This document shows positions 17,769-26,665 of a stretch of DNA of 64,000 nucleotides, piece by piece. Numbering within the stretch: position 1 is the stretch's first letter; each line of letters starts with the position of its first letter. The DNA comes from Streptomyces sp. SDr-06. Its GTDB lineage: Bacteria > Actinomycetota > Actinomycetes > Streptomycetales > Streptomycetaceae. The notes beneath the pieces were generated by a model. That model saw nothing but the letters and a program-made list of their open reading frames with translations. It did no database searches and was not told the DNA's origin. Both the position numbers and the translations under genes were made by a program. Location of the stretch: the NCBI RefSeq assembly GCF_003324565.1, contig NZ_QOLA01000010.1, positions 1 to 64,000 on the forward strand, in the 5' to 3' direction.

Positions 17769-18248
17769 ATGGACCAGCCGAGCACCACACCCCGCAGCAC
17801 CGCGCTCGCCTCCTTCACCGTCTGCGGCGACGTCGCACGGCCCCTTACGCTCACCGTCGCCGACCTCCGCGACCGCTGGCCGCAGCACGGCACCGACGTC
17901 ACCTTCGACTGCGCCACGAACGGACCCCAACACCACAGCTTCGAAGGCCCTTTGCTGTACGACGTCGTCGGCGCGGCTCGGCCGGCCTTCGACCCGAAGC
18001 GCCGCAAAGACCGCTCCCGCTTCCTGCTCGCGATCAGCGGCGGCGACGGCCATCACACCGTTCTGTCCTGGGGAGAGATCGACCCCGACTTCGCCAGCGC
18101 ACCCGTACTTCTGGCGACTCGCCTCGACGGCAAGGACCTTGACGACGCCGGAACCCAGCTCGTCGTGCCTTGGGACCGCTGCGGCGCCCGCTACATCAGC
18201 ACGATCACCCGCCTCTGGACCGGAACCTACAGGCCATTTGCGGCCTGA
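17769..18248 (+). CDS. molybdopterin-dependent oxidoreductase domain protein
   Basis: A 159-residue protein matching the small oxidoreductase molybdopterin-binding (SUOX-like) fold. SFTVCGDVARPLTLTVADL is the typical opening strand. FDCATNGPQHHSFEGPLLYD sits where sulphite-oxidase relatives carry the molybdenum-ligating cysteine (Cys in FDCATN). VPWDRCGARYISTITRLW closes the domain. There is no twin-arginine signal, so it would be cytosolic. It is unusually small and lone, and lies between two exact 25-bp repeats. Substrate and redox partner are unknown. Confidence 0.8.
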   Translation: MDQPSTTPRSTALASFTVCGDVARPLTLTVADLRDRWPQHGTDVTFDCATNGPQHHSFEGPLLYDVVGAARPAFDPKRRKDRSRFLLAISGGDGHHTVLSWGEIDPDFASAPVLLATRLDGKDLDDAGTQLVVPWDRCGARYISTITRLWTGTYRPFAA

Positions 18249-18295
18249 ACCCAAAGGCTGATGTGCCCGCGGGCGCCGGCTGCCGCCGCGCTGAC

Positions 18296-18320
18296 GGCAA
18301 CGATTGCTCCCTACCGATCG
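18296..18320. repeat. 25-bp direct repeat, copy 2
   Basis: Exact second copy of 17190-17214, 48 bp after the stop of the molybdopterin-domain gene. A gene remnant begins immediately at its right edge. Confidence 0.8.
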
Positions 18321-18570
18321 GATCCGCGACGACTGGCACCAGGTCTTCCCCTCCGCCGTCAACCCTCACCACCAAGGGTTGCTGACACCCCACCCGCGAC
18401 CACAGCCGGCCTACGACGCGCTCGCCCGCACCCCGTTCCGCACCGTGCTGCGGCGCCGCATGCAGCTGCTGTCCTGCCGCATCACCAGCCACGCTTTCTG
18501 GAACGCCGGCCCCGGTCGATCCGGCACGGCCCGTACCGAGCTGCGCCAGACGCACCGCTCAGCTCCTTCT
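18321..18570 (+). pseudogene. unrecognised gene remnant
   Basis: About 80 codons with strongly gene-like third positions read RDDWHQVFPSAVNPHHQGLL, AYDALARTPFRTVLRRRMQL and SHAFWNAGPGRSGTARTEL, but there is no start and the frame begins exactly at the 25-bp repeat. It looks like the 3' end of a gene whose front was lost. The family is not recognised. Confidence 0.35.
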
Positions 18571-18612
18571 GAGCGGCCTCCGCAGAGGCTCCCTCTGTGC
18601 TCCCTGGGGGTG

Positions 18613-19773
18613 TCAGTTGGTCCGGAGACCGACCGCCAGCGTCAGTTCAAGGACCTGGTGTGGCGATGCGAGATCCGGAAACAGCTCCCGCAGCTGCGAC
18701 ATCCGGTACCGGACCGTCTGAGGATGGACGAACAACGCCGCCGCCACCTCGTCCCGCCTGCCCTGATGCAGCAGCCACGCCCGCAACGTCTCCTCCAGCC
18801 GCCGCGCCGTCGCGACGGGCAGGGTCCGCAACGGTGCGAGAGCTCGGGCACGCAGGTCTGCGAACGCGTCCACGTCGGCGTTCAGCACCAGTTCCGGCAG
18901 GTGATCCTCGGTGTCGCGAATATCGGAGGAGAGGGAGCGCGCGCGTAGGGCGCGCTCGTACGAGGCGGACGCACGAGTCCATGGCCGGGCGGGGCCGACC
19001 ACGGCGGTGCGATCGGTCAGCTGCCGCAAGAGACGTGATCGGTCGGCATCGGGGACAAGCAGCACACCGGTGGCGTCCGGCAGGTCGTCCAGGACGAGGG
19101 TGCTCGGGTCGAGCGCGCGGTAGGCAGGGCGGGCCTGGGCGGCAGGTAGAAGGACCGCGGTCAGTGAAACCGGAGGCTGCCACCCGGCCCGTTGAACAGA
19201 GGCCAGCAGCACCTCCGGGCTCGCGCCGCCGAGGAGGTCGCGGGCCAGGTGTTCCAGATGGCGCTCGTGGGCCCTGCCCCGGGCGGCCAGTTCGTCGGCG
19301 TGGCCCGCGGCGCTCGCGGCAGAGAGCTCGTCGATGTAGGCGAAGGTCAGCTCGGCGAACTTGGCGACCTCGGCGGCGGGCAGACCTACGGGTACGGCAC
19401 CGGCTGCCAGGCATCGCCAGGCCACGCGGGCGCCGACGCGGTAGGCGCTGAGCAGAGCGTCCATCGAACGGCCGTCGCGCACCTCGCCGCGGCCCAGCTC
19501 GTAGGCTGCGTCACCGGCGTCGCCGCCTGTGGCGTTCCCGCTCGCGAGGTCCAGGTAGTGCCCCAGGGCGGTACGGACGGCTCGGCGGATGGTGGCGCCC
19601 ATGCGGCCCGAAAGGGCGTTGGCGTAGGGAGGGACCTCGTCGATGATCGCCTGGACGACCTCGTCGGCGGTGGACTTCAGCACGGCCCGAAGTGCGGTGA
19701 TCGTCGTCTCATCCAGGGCCAGTTCGCTGGCCCTCCGGATTGCATGACTCACGGTTTTGTTCCCTGCGAACAA
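18613..19773 (-). CDS. PucR/CdaR-family transcriptional regulator
   Basis: A 386-residue regulator. The C-terminus has the PucR helix-turn-helix: LRAWLLHQGRRDEVAAALFV, then HPQTVRYRMSQLRELFPDLA. The middle carries a GGDEF-like degenerate sensor region; the N-terminal ~170 residues are helical (RRAVRTALGHYLDLASGN). It faces away from the ferredoxin reductase/desaturase pair across a 66-bp gap. This arrangement recurs in actinobacteria and suggests control of membrane-lipid desaturation. The effector is unknown. Confidence 0.9.
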   Translation of the reverse strand: MFAGNKTVSHAIRRASELALDETTITALRAVLKSTADEVVQAIIDEVPPYANALSGRMGATIRRAVRTALGHYLDLASGNATGGDAGDAAYELGRGEVRDGRSMDALLSAYRVGARVAWRCLAAGAVPVGLPAAEVAKFAELTFAYIDELSAASAAGHADELAARGRAHERHLEHLARDLLGGASPEVLLASVQRAGWQPPVSLTAVLLPAAQARPAYRALDPSTLVLDDLPDATGVLLVPDADRSRLLRQLTDRTAVVGPARPWTRASASYERALRARSLSSDIRDTEDHLPELVLNADVDAFADLRARALAPLRTLPVATARRLEETLRAWLLHQGRRDEVAAALFVHPQTVRYRMSQLRELFPDLASPHQVLELTLAVGLRTN

Positions 19774-19839
19774 TTCAGCCGGTCAGATTTACGTCCTGCG
19801 GTCAGGACTTTACGCCTTGAGGCGCAGCAAGCTGGAGTC

Positions 19840-20895
19840 ATGACGCGTACAGCCCTCCGCAGCAGGGCGTGGAAAATGCTGGAGATGGTCACGACACCGC
19901 TCCTGCCGTCGGACTACCTCGACCTGGTCAGCCCGCTGCGTGGGGGTGCTGACCTGCGTGGGCGCATCGAAGCCGTGCACCCCGAGACGGCTGACGCCGC
20001 GACCGTCGTGATCAGGCCAGGACGGGGCTGGCGCGGCCACACAGCCGGGCAGTACGTGCGGATCGGCGTCGATGTCGACGGGGTGCGCCTGTGGCGTGCC
20101 TACTCCATCACCTCGCCGACGAACCGCCAGGACGGCCGCCTCACGATCACCGTGAAGGCGATCCCGGACGGCAAGGTCAGCAACCACCTGGTCCGCAGGG
20201 CGAAACCAGGCACGCTGGTCCAGCTCGACCAGCCGACCGGTGACTTCGTGCTGCCGCAGGCCAAGCCCGCCAAGGTGCTCTACCTGACGGCCGGCAGCGG
20301 CATCACGCCCGTGATGGGCATGCTGCGCGACACCGAGTTCGACGATGTCGTCATGGTCCACTGCGCGCCAAAGCCGCAAGACATGATCTTCCGCAACGAA
20401 CTGCACGACCTGGTCGCGGACAAGAAGCTGCGGCTCACCGAGGTGCACACCGAGTCGGACGGCATGCTCGACATCGCCCGTCTCGACGAACTCGTGCCGG
20501 ACTGGGCCGAGCGCGAGACGTGGGCTTGCGGGCCCGCGGGCCTGCTGGACGCCGCCGAAGAACACTGGACCGAGCACGGAGTACAGGAGCGCCTGCACAC
20601 CGAACGCTTCCGCCCCCGCATCTTCGTCGTCGGCGACGGCGGCGAGGTCACGTTCGGCGCCACCGGAAAGACCGTCGACGCGGACGGCGCCACGCCGTTG
20701 CTGGACATCGGTGAGGAGGCCGGCGTGCTCATGCCCTCCGGATGCCGCATGGGCATCTGCTTCGGCTGCGTCACCCCGCTCACGGCGGGCGCCGTACGCG
20801 ATCTGCGCACCGGCGAGATCACCGAGGCCGAGCCGGGCGTCCTCATCCAGACCTGCGTGTCCGCTGCGGCGGGCCCCTGCGCCATCGAACGGTAG
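19840..20895 (+). CDS. ferredoxin-NAD(P)H reductase with C-terminal 2Fe-2S domain
   Basis: A 351-residue electron-transfer protein with three modules: an FAD-binding barrel (WRAYSITSPTNRQDGRLTIT), an NAD(P)H-binding domain (LYLTAGSGITPVMGML, WACGPAGLL) and a plant-type [2Fe-2S] ferredoxin with PSGCRMGICFGC followed by a fourth ligand in QTCVS. It resembles the reductase that feeds electrons to membrane acyl-CoA desaturases in mycobacteria (Rv3230c type). The desaturase starts 7 bp after its stop, so the two form an operon. Start at ATG 19840. Confidence 0.93.
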   Translation: MTRTALRSRAWKMLEMVTTPLLPSDYLDLVSPLRGGADLRGRIEAVHPETADAATVVIRPGRGWRGHTAGQYVRIGVDVDGVRLWRAYSITSPTNRQDGRLTITVKAIPDGKVSNHLVRRAKPGTLVQLDQPTGDFVLPQAKPAKVLYLTAGSGITPVMGMLRDTEFDDVVMVHCAPKPQDMIFRNELHDLVADKKLRLTEVHTESDGMLDIARLDELVPDWAERETWACGPAGLLDAAEEHWTEHGVQERLHTERFRPRIFVVGDGGEVTFGATGKTVDADGATPLLDIGEEAGVLMPSGCRMGICFGCVTPLTAGAVRDLRTGEITEAEPGVLIQTCVSAAAGPCAIER

Positions 20896-20902
20896 GAGCA
20901 CC

Positions 20903-22021
20903 GTGACCGCCATCGACCCCACCGCCCATCTGACCGCGGAGCAGATCGAGGAGCTTGGCCGCGAGCTGGACGCGATCCGCGACGAGGTGATCGCCGCCCG
21001 CGGCGCGGAGGACGCCGCCTACATCCGTAAGGTCATCTCGGCGCAGCGCAAGCTCGAGCTGGTCAGCAGGGGTGTGCTGCTGTTCTCGATCTTCCCGCCC
21101 GCGTGGCTGGTCGGCACCGCCGGCCTGTCCGTGGCGAAGATCATGGACAACATGGAGATCGGCCACAACATCCTGCACGGCCAGTGGGACTGGATGCGCG
21201 ACCCCAAGATCCACTCCACCACCTGGGAGTGGGACCACGTCTCCCCGGCCGACCAGTGGAAGCACTCCCACAACGAGCTGCACCACACGTACACCAACGT
21301 GATCGGCAAGGACAACGACCTCGGCTACGGCATCATGCGCGTCGACGAGGACCAGAAGTGGCACCCGTTCCACCTGGGCCAGCCGCTGTGGAACTTCCTC
21401 AACGCCTGCTTCTTCGAGTACGGCATCGCAGCCTACGACCTGGAGCTCGGCAAGAACCTGCACAAGCGCCGCCGCAAGAACCCGGAGTTCCGCGAGCGGG
21501 CCAAGGCCGTGGGCCGCAAGATCCGCAAGCAGGTGCTCAAGGACTACGTGATCCACCCGCTGCTGTCGGGCCCGTCGTTCCTCACCACGCTCGCCGCCAC
21601 GTTCACCGCGAACCTGGTCCGCAACATCTGGTCCCACTCGGTGATCATGTGCGGGCACTTCCCCGAGGGCGTACAGGTCTTCGAACGCCGGTCCATCAAG
21701 GGCGAGACGCGCGGCCAGTGGTACCTGCGCCAGATGATGGGCTCGGCGAACATCAGCGGCAGCAAGACCATGCACTTCATGACCGGCAACCTGTCGCACC
21801 AGATCGAGCACCACCTGTTCCCGGACCTGCCGAGCAACCGGTACGCCGAGGTCGCGGTGAAGGTGCGCGCGCTGTTCGAGAAGTACGAGCTGGAGTACGT
21901 CACCGGGCCGCTCCCCCAGCAGGTCTTCTCCGCATGGCGCAAAGTCTTCCGGCTCTCACTGCCGAACAAGAAGCCCACGGTCAAAACGCCGGACCGTGAG
22001 CAGGAGCTCGTCGCGGCCTGA
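20903..22021 (+). CDS. membrane fatty-acid (acyl-CoA) desaturase
   Basis: A 372-residue integral membrane di-iron desaturase with a GTG start. The three histidine clusters are present: HNILH, HSHNELHH and HQIEHH. Hydrophobic stretches such as LVSRGVLLFSIFPPAWLVGT and SFLTTLAATFTANLVRNIWS would form membrane hairpins. It should introduce a double bond, probably delta-9, into acyl-CoA using oxygen and electrons from the reductase encoded just upstream. The PucR regulator opposite may adjust expression to membrane state. Confidence 0.93.
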   Translation: MTAIDPTAHLTAEQIEELGRELDAIRDEVIAARGAEDAAYIRKVISAQRKLELVSRGVLLFSIFPPAWLVGTAGLSVAKIMDNMEIGHNILHGQWDWMRDPKIHSTTWEWDHVSPADQWKHSHNELHHTYTNVIGKDNDLGYGIMRVDEDQKWHPFHLGQPLWNFLNACFFEYGIAAYDLELGKNLHKRRRKNPEFRERAKAVGRKIRKQVLKDYVIHPLLSGPSFLTTLAATFTANLVRNIWSHSVIMCGHFPEGVQVFERRSIKGETRGQWYLRQMMGSANISGSKTMHFMTGNLSHQIEHHLFPDLPSNRYAEVAVKVRALFEKYELEYVTGPLPQQVFSAWRKVFRLSLPNKKPTVKTPDREQELVAA

Positions 22022-22171
22022 TTCGCGGCAGTGGTTCAGCCTTTCGGCCGGACCGTCCGACAGTCACCCACCACCCACACGCACGTCGGCGAAACTTCTC
22101 TGTGCTGCAACGTTCCTGTGCCCACAAGCAGCCCGACGATACGGACTCCGGGGCGGAGCCCAGGGCGCCGG

Positions 22172-22360
22172 CTAGTGGTCCGCCTGCGTGTCCGCGTCCG
22201 CCGCCGCGGCGGCCGACTCCGCGTCGCTCACTTTCTTTTCCATCTGCTGCTCGGTGCCCGAGGACGCCCCGGACTGGGGGTGGGTGTGGCCGCAGCCCGT
22301 GGCGAGCGCGGCGGTCAGGGCTGCGGCCGCCACGGCGAGCGACACACCCCGGGCCCGCAT
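22172..22360 (-). CDS. small lipoprotein
   Basis: A 62-residue protein: MRARGVSLAVAAAALTAALA followed by TGCGHTHPQSG, with a lipobox (LATGC) and Cys as the expected lipidated residue. The rest is an alanine/aspartate/glutamate-rich, probably helical tail ending in His. Its ATG overlaps the natural TGA of the preceding secreted-protein gene (TGATG), so the two are translationally coupled. It is the last gene of the run regulator-kinase-secreted protein-lipoprotein. Confidence 0.7.
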   Translation of the reverse strand: MRARGVSLAVAAAALTAALATGCGHTHPQSGASSGTEQQMEKKVSDAESAAAAADADTQADH

Positions 22361-22768
22361 CACTTGGCCCCGTTGTTGTTGGCCGCGCACCAGGAGGCCA
22401 CGTCCTTGAGGTCCTTCTGGCGCTACCGCAAGGGTCGTCACCAGACCCTTGCGGTAGGTGAGTTTGTGGTCCAGGTAGGTGGCGATCGCGGTGTGGCCCT
22501 CCTTCTTGGCGTTGTCCACCCGCTGCTGCATGCGGGCCACCGAGCCCAGCGTCTCCGCTCCCCCGCCGAGCCGGTTCAGGGCACGCTCGATGCGCTTCTC
22601 GCTCTTGGGCTCGCGCTTGCAGATGCTCTTGGCTCCGTCGCCGGTGGGGGCCTTCGCGGTGGCGGGCGCCGAGTCCGCGAAGGCGCTGGGCGCGGTGACG
22701 GTCAGTACGGCCGTGGCGGCGAGGGCTGCCGCCGCGACCCGGCGGCGGTTGAAGATGGCGTTGTACAT
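22360..22768 (-). pseudogene. small secreted protein, frameshifted by a fold-back duplication
   Basis: The protein starts MYNAIFNRRRVAAAALAATA, a Sec signal peptide with a likely cut after SAFA, and continues KREPKSEKRIERALNRLGG and GHTAIATYLDHKLTYRKGLV. The original C-terminus is still legible in another frame as KDLKDVASWCAANNNGAK and a stop at 22360. Between the two frames lies a perfect 14-bp inverted repeat (22423-22457) that breaks the frame. Without the break the exported protein would be about 135 residues with two cysteines. The family is unnamed to me. It is probably co-transcribed with the kinase 45 bp upstream. Confidence 0.65.
22423..22457. repeat. perfect 14-bp inverted repeat with 7-nt loop inside a coding region
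   Basis: CTACCGCAAGGGTC, seven bases, then GACCCTTGCGGTAG. It coincides with the frame change in the secreted-protein gene and looks like a fold-back (quasipalindrome) copying event: the second arm is the reverse complement of codons just before the break. It would also form a strong hairpin in the mRNA. Confidence 0.85.
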
Positions 22769-22812
22769 GGCTGCTGCCTCCCTGATGGACGGGTTTGCGG
22801 TAGGTCCCGAGG

Positions 22813-24276
22813 CTAGGAAGGCTCTTTGTGGGAACTCTGTGATCGCTGGGCGGTGACCGTCAACCAGTCTCGGCGGGCGGGGAGTTCGCCCTCCTGGGCC
22901 GCGTCCCGGGCAGGCAGCCGCACCGTGCACCTGGTGCCTGCCCCGCCCGGCCCCTCGCCGATTTCGACGGTGCCGCCGTGCAGCGCCGCCTGCTGGGCGA
23001 CCAGCGTGAGACCGAGCCCGGAGCCGGTGCTTGCGGGCCCCCGGTGGAAGCGGCGGAACACCTCCTGGCGGTCGGCGGGGGCGATGCCCGGACCCCGGTC
23101 GTCGACGGTGATCAGCACGTGGCCGGCCTCGGCCCCGACGGCGACCGCGACCTCGGCCCGGCCTCGCGCGTCCCTTCCGTGGGCCAGCGCGTTGCCGACG
23201 AGGTTGTCGAGCAGGATCCGGATGCCGGGCTCCCAGCCGTGCAGCGGCGCGGGCCCGGCGCTCAGCGTGATCACCGCGTCCGGGGCGCGCCGGCGGGCCT
23301 CGGCGACGGCGGCGTCGGCGACCTCCGCCGCGTCGAGCACCCGGAACGCGTCGGCCTCCACCAGATCGCCGCGTCCGAGCTCGCGCAGCGCCACCAGCAT
23401 GCCGAGCAGCCGCGCGTGCTCGCGGCGCAGGTCCTCGACCACCTCGGCGCGGTCGGCGTCGGGGAGTTCGGGGTGGGCCAGGACATCGAGGTTGGTGCCC
23501 ATGCTCATCAGCGGGTTGCGCAGTTCGTGCGAGGCGGCCGCGGAGAAGGACCTCGCCGTGTCGAGGGCCTGCGCCGTGCGGGTGGCCTGCTCGTCGTAGC
23601 GGGCGAGGACCGTCTGGAGGGTGGCGGCCAGGTCGTCGACCTCGGCGACGCGGGTCGGCCGGTGCTCCAGACGTACCGAGGTCGCACGGGGGTCGAGCCC
23701 GGCCGCCGCCTTGCGCAGCCTGCGCAGCGGGCGGGTAGCGCCGCTCGCGATGGCCCAGGCCAGCAGCGCGGACAGCGGGGCGGCGAGCAGCGCGGTGGTG
23801 ACCACACGGTTGCGGACCAGGGCGAGCTGGGCACGGCTCGCGGTGTCGGGCGCGAACACCCACAGGGTGCCGGAGACCTGCGTCCCGTTGACGGGCATCG
23901 CGTATGCCCGCCATCTGCGGCCCGAGCCGCGAAGCGTCACCGGATTCCTTGCCACCGCGGGCAGTGGCACCGAGGCATCGGGCTGGGGGCCGCCGCTGAA
24001 CGTCCCGTCGGGCCCGATGAGCCGTACACCGACATCCAGCGCGGCGTTGAACAGGCGGCGCTGGCGGTTCTCCTCTGCGGTCGGCTGATGGTTGGCGGCG
24101 GCCCGCAGCAGGGTGCGGGCGTCCTGCGCGATCGCGGTGGCCCGGGTCCGCAGGTGGCTGTCTTCCTCGCGGTGCAGATCGCGGGCGACGAGGGCGAAGA
24201 GCAGCCAGCCGCAGGCCAGAACCAGGAGCGGCACGGTGACGCCGACGGCGAGCGCGATCCGGGTGGAGAGCTTCAC
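22813..24276 (-). CDS. sensor histidine kinase
   Basis: A 487-residue kinase with a GTG start. Its first transmembrane helix is LAVGVTVPLLVLACGWLLFA, followed by a ~120-residue extracytoplasmic sensor region and a second helix (TTALLAAPLSALLAWAIAS). A HAMP-like segment, a dimerisation/phospho-acceptor box with SAAASHELRNPLMSMGTNLD, an N box (LLDNLVGNALAHG) and G boxes (DDRGPGIAPAD, GSGLGLTLVAQ) follow. Its start codon overlaps the regulator stop by 4 nt (GTGA). The signal is unknown; the exported proteins encoded downstream may take part in sensing or be the output. Confidence 0.93.
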   Translation of the reverse strand: MKLSTRIALAVGVTVPLLVLACGWLLFALVARDLHREEDSHLRTRATAIAQDARTLLRAAANHQPTAEENRQRRLFNAALDVGVRLIGPDGTFSGGPQPDASVPLPAVARNPVTLRGSGRRWRAYAMPVNGTQVSGTLWVFAPDTASRAQLALVRNRVVTTALLAAPLSALLAWAIASGATRPLRRLRKAAAGLDPRATSVRLEHRPTRVAEVDDLAATLQTVLARYDEQATRTAQALDTARSFSAAASHELRNPLMSMGTNLDVLAHPELPDADRAEVVEDLRREHARLLGMLVALRELGRGDLVEADAFRVLDAAEVADAAVAEARRRAPDAVITLSAGPAPLHGWEPGIRILLDNLVGNALAHGRDARGRAEVAVAVGAEAGHVLITVDDRGPGIAPADRQEVFRRFHRGPASTGSGLGLTLVAQQAALHGGTVEIGEGPGGAGTRCTVRLPARDAAQEGELPARRDWLTVTAQRSQSSHKEPS

Positions 24277-24968
24277 CGCTGCTCCCGCAGGACGAAGCCG
24301 ACGCCGCGCACGGTGTGGACCAGCCGGGGCGCCCCGCCCGCCTCCAGCTTGCGGCGCAGATAGCTGACGAAGGTGTCGACCGCGTCGGTACGTACGTCGA
24401 AGTCGTACCCCCAGACCCGCTCCAGCAGCTGGTCGCGGCTGAGGACGAGGCCGGCGTTGCGGGCCAGGACTTCGAGGAGTTCGTACTCGCGCCGGGTGAG
24501 GTCGAGGGGGCGGCCGTCGCGCTCGGCGGTGCGTGCCGCCGGGTCGATGACGAGGCCGCAGGCGCGGACCACGTCGTGCGGTGCGGGCGGGCGTCGACGC
24601 AGCAGGGCGTGCAGGCGCAGCACCAGCTCCTGCAGCGCGAAGGGCTTGACCAGGTAGTCGTCGCCGCCCGCCTGGAGCCCGGCGATCCGGTCGGAGGTCT
24701 CGTCCAGCGCCGACAGCATCAGAACGGGCAGGTCGTGCCCGTCCTGCCGCAGCGTCCGGCACACCTCGATGCCGCTCATCCCAGGCATGGACACATCGAG
24801 CACCAGCACATCGGGCGGGCTCTGCCCGATCGCGGCGAGCGCGGACCGGCCGCCGTCGGCGGTGCGGACCCGGAAGCCGTTCAGCCTGAGCCCCCGGTCA
24901 AGCGAGCGGCGCACCGCATCGTCGTCGTCCACGACCAGAACGTCCCCGGGACGGCTCGGCCCGCTCAT
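24273..24968 (-). CDS. OmpR/PhoB-family response regulator
   Basis: A 231-residue regulator. The receiver domain has the acidic pocket DDDD near residues 14-17, the phospho-acceptor Asp58 in VLVLDVSMPG, a conserved Ser (MLSALDE) and Lys in LVKPF. The C-terminal winged helix contains LTRREYELLEVLARNAGLVL, then ERVWGYDFDVRTDAVDTFVS and VHTVRGVGFVLRE. It is the first gene of the run with the kinase and two small exported proteins. Confidence 0.95.
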   Translation of the reverse strand: MSGPSRPGDVLVVDDDDAVRRSLDRGLRLNGFRVRTADGGRSALAAIGQSPPDVLVLDVSMPGMSGIEVCRTLRQDGHDLPVLMLSALDETSDRIAGLQAGGDDYLVKPFALQELVLRLHALLRRRPPAPHDVVRACGLVIDPAARTAERDGRPLDLTRREYELLEVLARNAGLVLSRDQLLERVWGYDFDVRTDAVDTFVSYLRRKLEAGGAPRLVHTVRGVGFVLREQR

Positions 24969-25541
24969 CCGCGCTCCCTCACTTCATCCGGCTACCGGCG
25001 GATCAGCGTACGGGCCTGTCCTGTGTGCGCCCCGGACCTGTCCGGCGCCGGTTTCCAGGGCTGCGCACAGCGAGCGGCGGCCCCGGTGTGGGCGGACGAC
25101 GCGGGCGCGGCCGGCACCTTGGCCGAGACGGTCTTCGATCCGGTCCGCCGGTCCTGGTGCAGGTGTCCCACCAGCGGGGCGACCGCCCGCTGCTCAACCG
25201 TAACGGCGCTGCCGAGCAGGGCCCCTGAAGCGGCACCGAGGAGCGCACCCACCGGGCCGCCCAACAACCCGACCAGACCGCCTGCCGCTCATGTCCCAAC
25301 GGTTGTCACCCCGCCATCGGCCAGATGACTCCGCGGAAGGTCCCAGGGTCCCGTCCTCGGTGCGCTACAAGACCGCAGCCTGGCGCAGACCCGGCAGATC
25401 GACGGATTCCCCATACGCAGAACGGCATCGCTGTGGGTCGTCGAAGGCGAGGGTGATGACTCGGTGGACAACGATGCGGTGTATTCCTCTACGAGCGAGG
25501 GGCGGCGCCCCAACTGAGGCGCCGCGTGAGCAGACTGCAGC
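24969..25541. other. 573-bp stretch with one gene scrap
   Basis: Apart from the glycine-zipper remnant at 25145-25288 no gene can be supported. The promoter of the response-regulator operon must lie next to 24968, but no clear boxes are visible. Confidence 0.4.
25145..25288 (-). pseudogene. glycine-zipper membrane protein remnant
   Basis: About 48 codons read GGLVGLLGGPVGALLGAASG then ALLGSAVTVEQRAVAPLVG, the kind of glycine-rich helical hairpin found in DUF1269-like membrane proteins. A stop lies immediately upstream in frame and the C-terminal continuation is not protein-like, so both ends are lost. Confidence 0.4.
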
Positions 25542-26638
25542 TCAGGCGGGTAGCTCCTTGATGTCGGTCGGCTCCTGCGGTGCGACGCCGTTGTCGCGGT
25601 GGCGGAAGTCGCTGGAGGCGGGATAGGCGGCGCGGCACGAGCGCATGATGGAGCCGAGCGGCCGGTGGGCTTCCAGGGCGTGCCAGGGGCTGAAGGAGAG
25701 GACATCGTCGGCGTAGCGGCGGCGGGCGTCGCTGTAGGCGTCCTGCGCGGGCAGGTACAGGACCGCGACGAGCTCGTGGGCGGACAGTTCCTCGGGCCAC
25801 AGGACCGGGGCGTCCTCGATGGGCATGCGGACGATGTCCGTGCACAGTTGGGCACGGATGTCGTACTCGGCGCTTTCGTGTGCGAAGAAGTCGACCACAG
25901 GTCGCCCAGCGCCGACTCTCCGTCCTTCTTGGCGACGTGGCGGCCGGTCAGGGCTTTCACGTTCGCCGAACGCGGCGCGGCGGAGATCTTCGCGACGTGG
26001 TCGCCGTAGCGCAACGCGGCCATGGAGTGGAAGGTCTCCCCGAGGATGTGGTCGTTGGCGGCGGCCAGGGGCTCAACAGCAGGTGGAAGCGGGCGCCCGA
26101 CGCGGGTGAGTGCTGCGGCGGCCACGCGGGCGGCCGCTCCGCTGAGTTGGAGCTGCTGGTCGCTCTGGCGGGGCTGCTTTTCCAGGAGGTCCTGGAGTTT
26201 GGCGTACTCGGCGATGTTGCCGAAGGGAAGTGTGGGGTGGTTGACCAGGAGGAAGTCCTGGGTGGTGAAACCGTCGTCCAGCGCCCGCGGTCCGGGGGCG
26301 CCGATCACCTTGATCGCGAGGCCGCGCTGGAACGGTACCTGGTCGGAGGGCAGGTCGCCGGGGGCGGAGGAGAAGCGGACGATCACCGGGTAGGTGGCCG
26401 GTTCGGCGAAGAGGCCTTGGGCGAGGTGGGCGGGGAGGCTGGACTCGATCCGCAGTTCGCCGGCGAGGACGCCGTGGCTCTTTGCGTGTGCGTCGCGGAG
26501 GCCGTGCCGGTGTTTGTCGGCAACTTGCTGGTTGGCCTTGCCCATGGCCGCGATGACTTGGCGGATCAGTTCCTCCTCGTCAGGGAAGGGCTGTTCGAGG
26601 TCGGGGCGGTATGCAACGTACGAGCGGGGTGTGGTCAC
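25542..26638 (-). pseudogene. catalase-family protein (single frameshift)
   Basis: The first ~245 residues follow the shortened heme-catalase fold of catalase-like proteins: GLRDAHAKSHGVLAGELRIE with a distal-His-type region, VIVRFSSAPGDLPSDQ, then TQDFLLVNHPTLPFGN. Near 25897 the homologous frame changes and continues VDFFAHESAEYDIRAQLCTD and MPIEDAPVLWPEELSAHELV to 25542. Adding one G at about 25897 would restore a ~365-residue protein, so a base-calling error is possible. GTG 26638 is preferred because AGAGG lies upstream. It lies 27 bp after the DyP gene, and both probably act on peroxides. Confidence 0.75.
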
Positions 26639-26665
26639 GGGTGGCCTCTGCACGAAAGTGGGGGG

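Noticed and set aside
19192..20895. A 567-residue start for the ferredoxin reductase
   Set aside because: The extra N-terminal part is antisense to the PucR gene and not homologous; ATG 19840 gives the normal family length.
22172..23914. One long minus-strand protein joining the kinase region to the lipoprotein
   Set aside because: It fuses a shadow frame of the kinase with the frameshifted secreted protein and the lipoprotein; the individual genes with their own starts explain the sequence.
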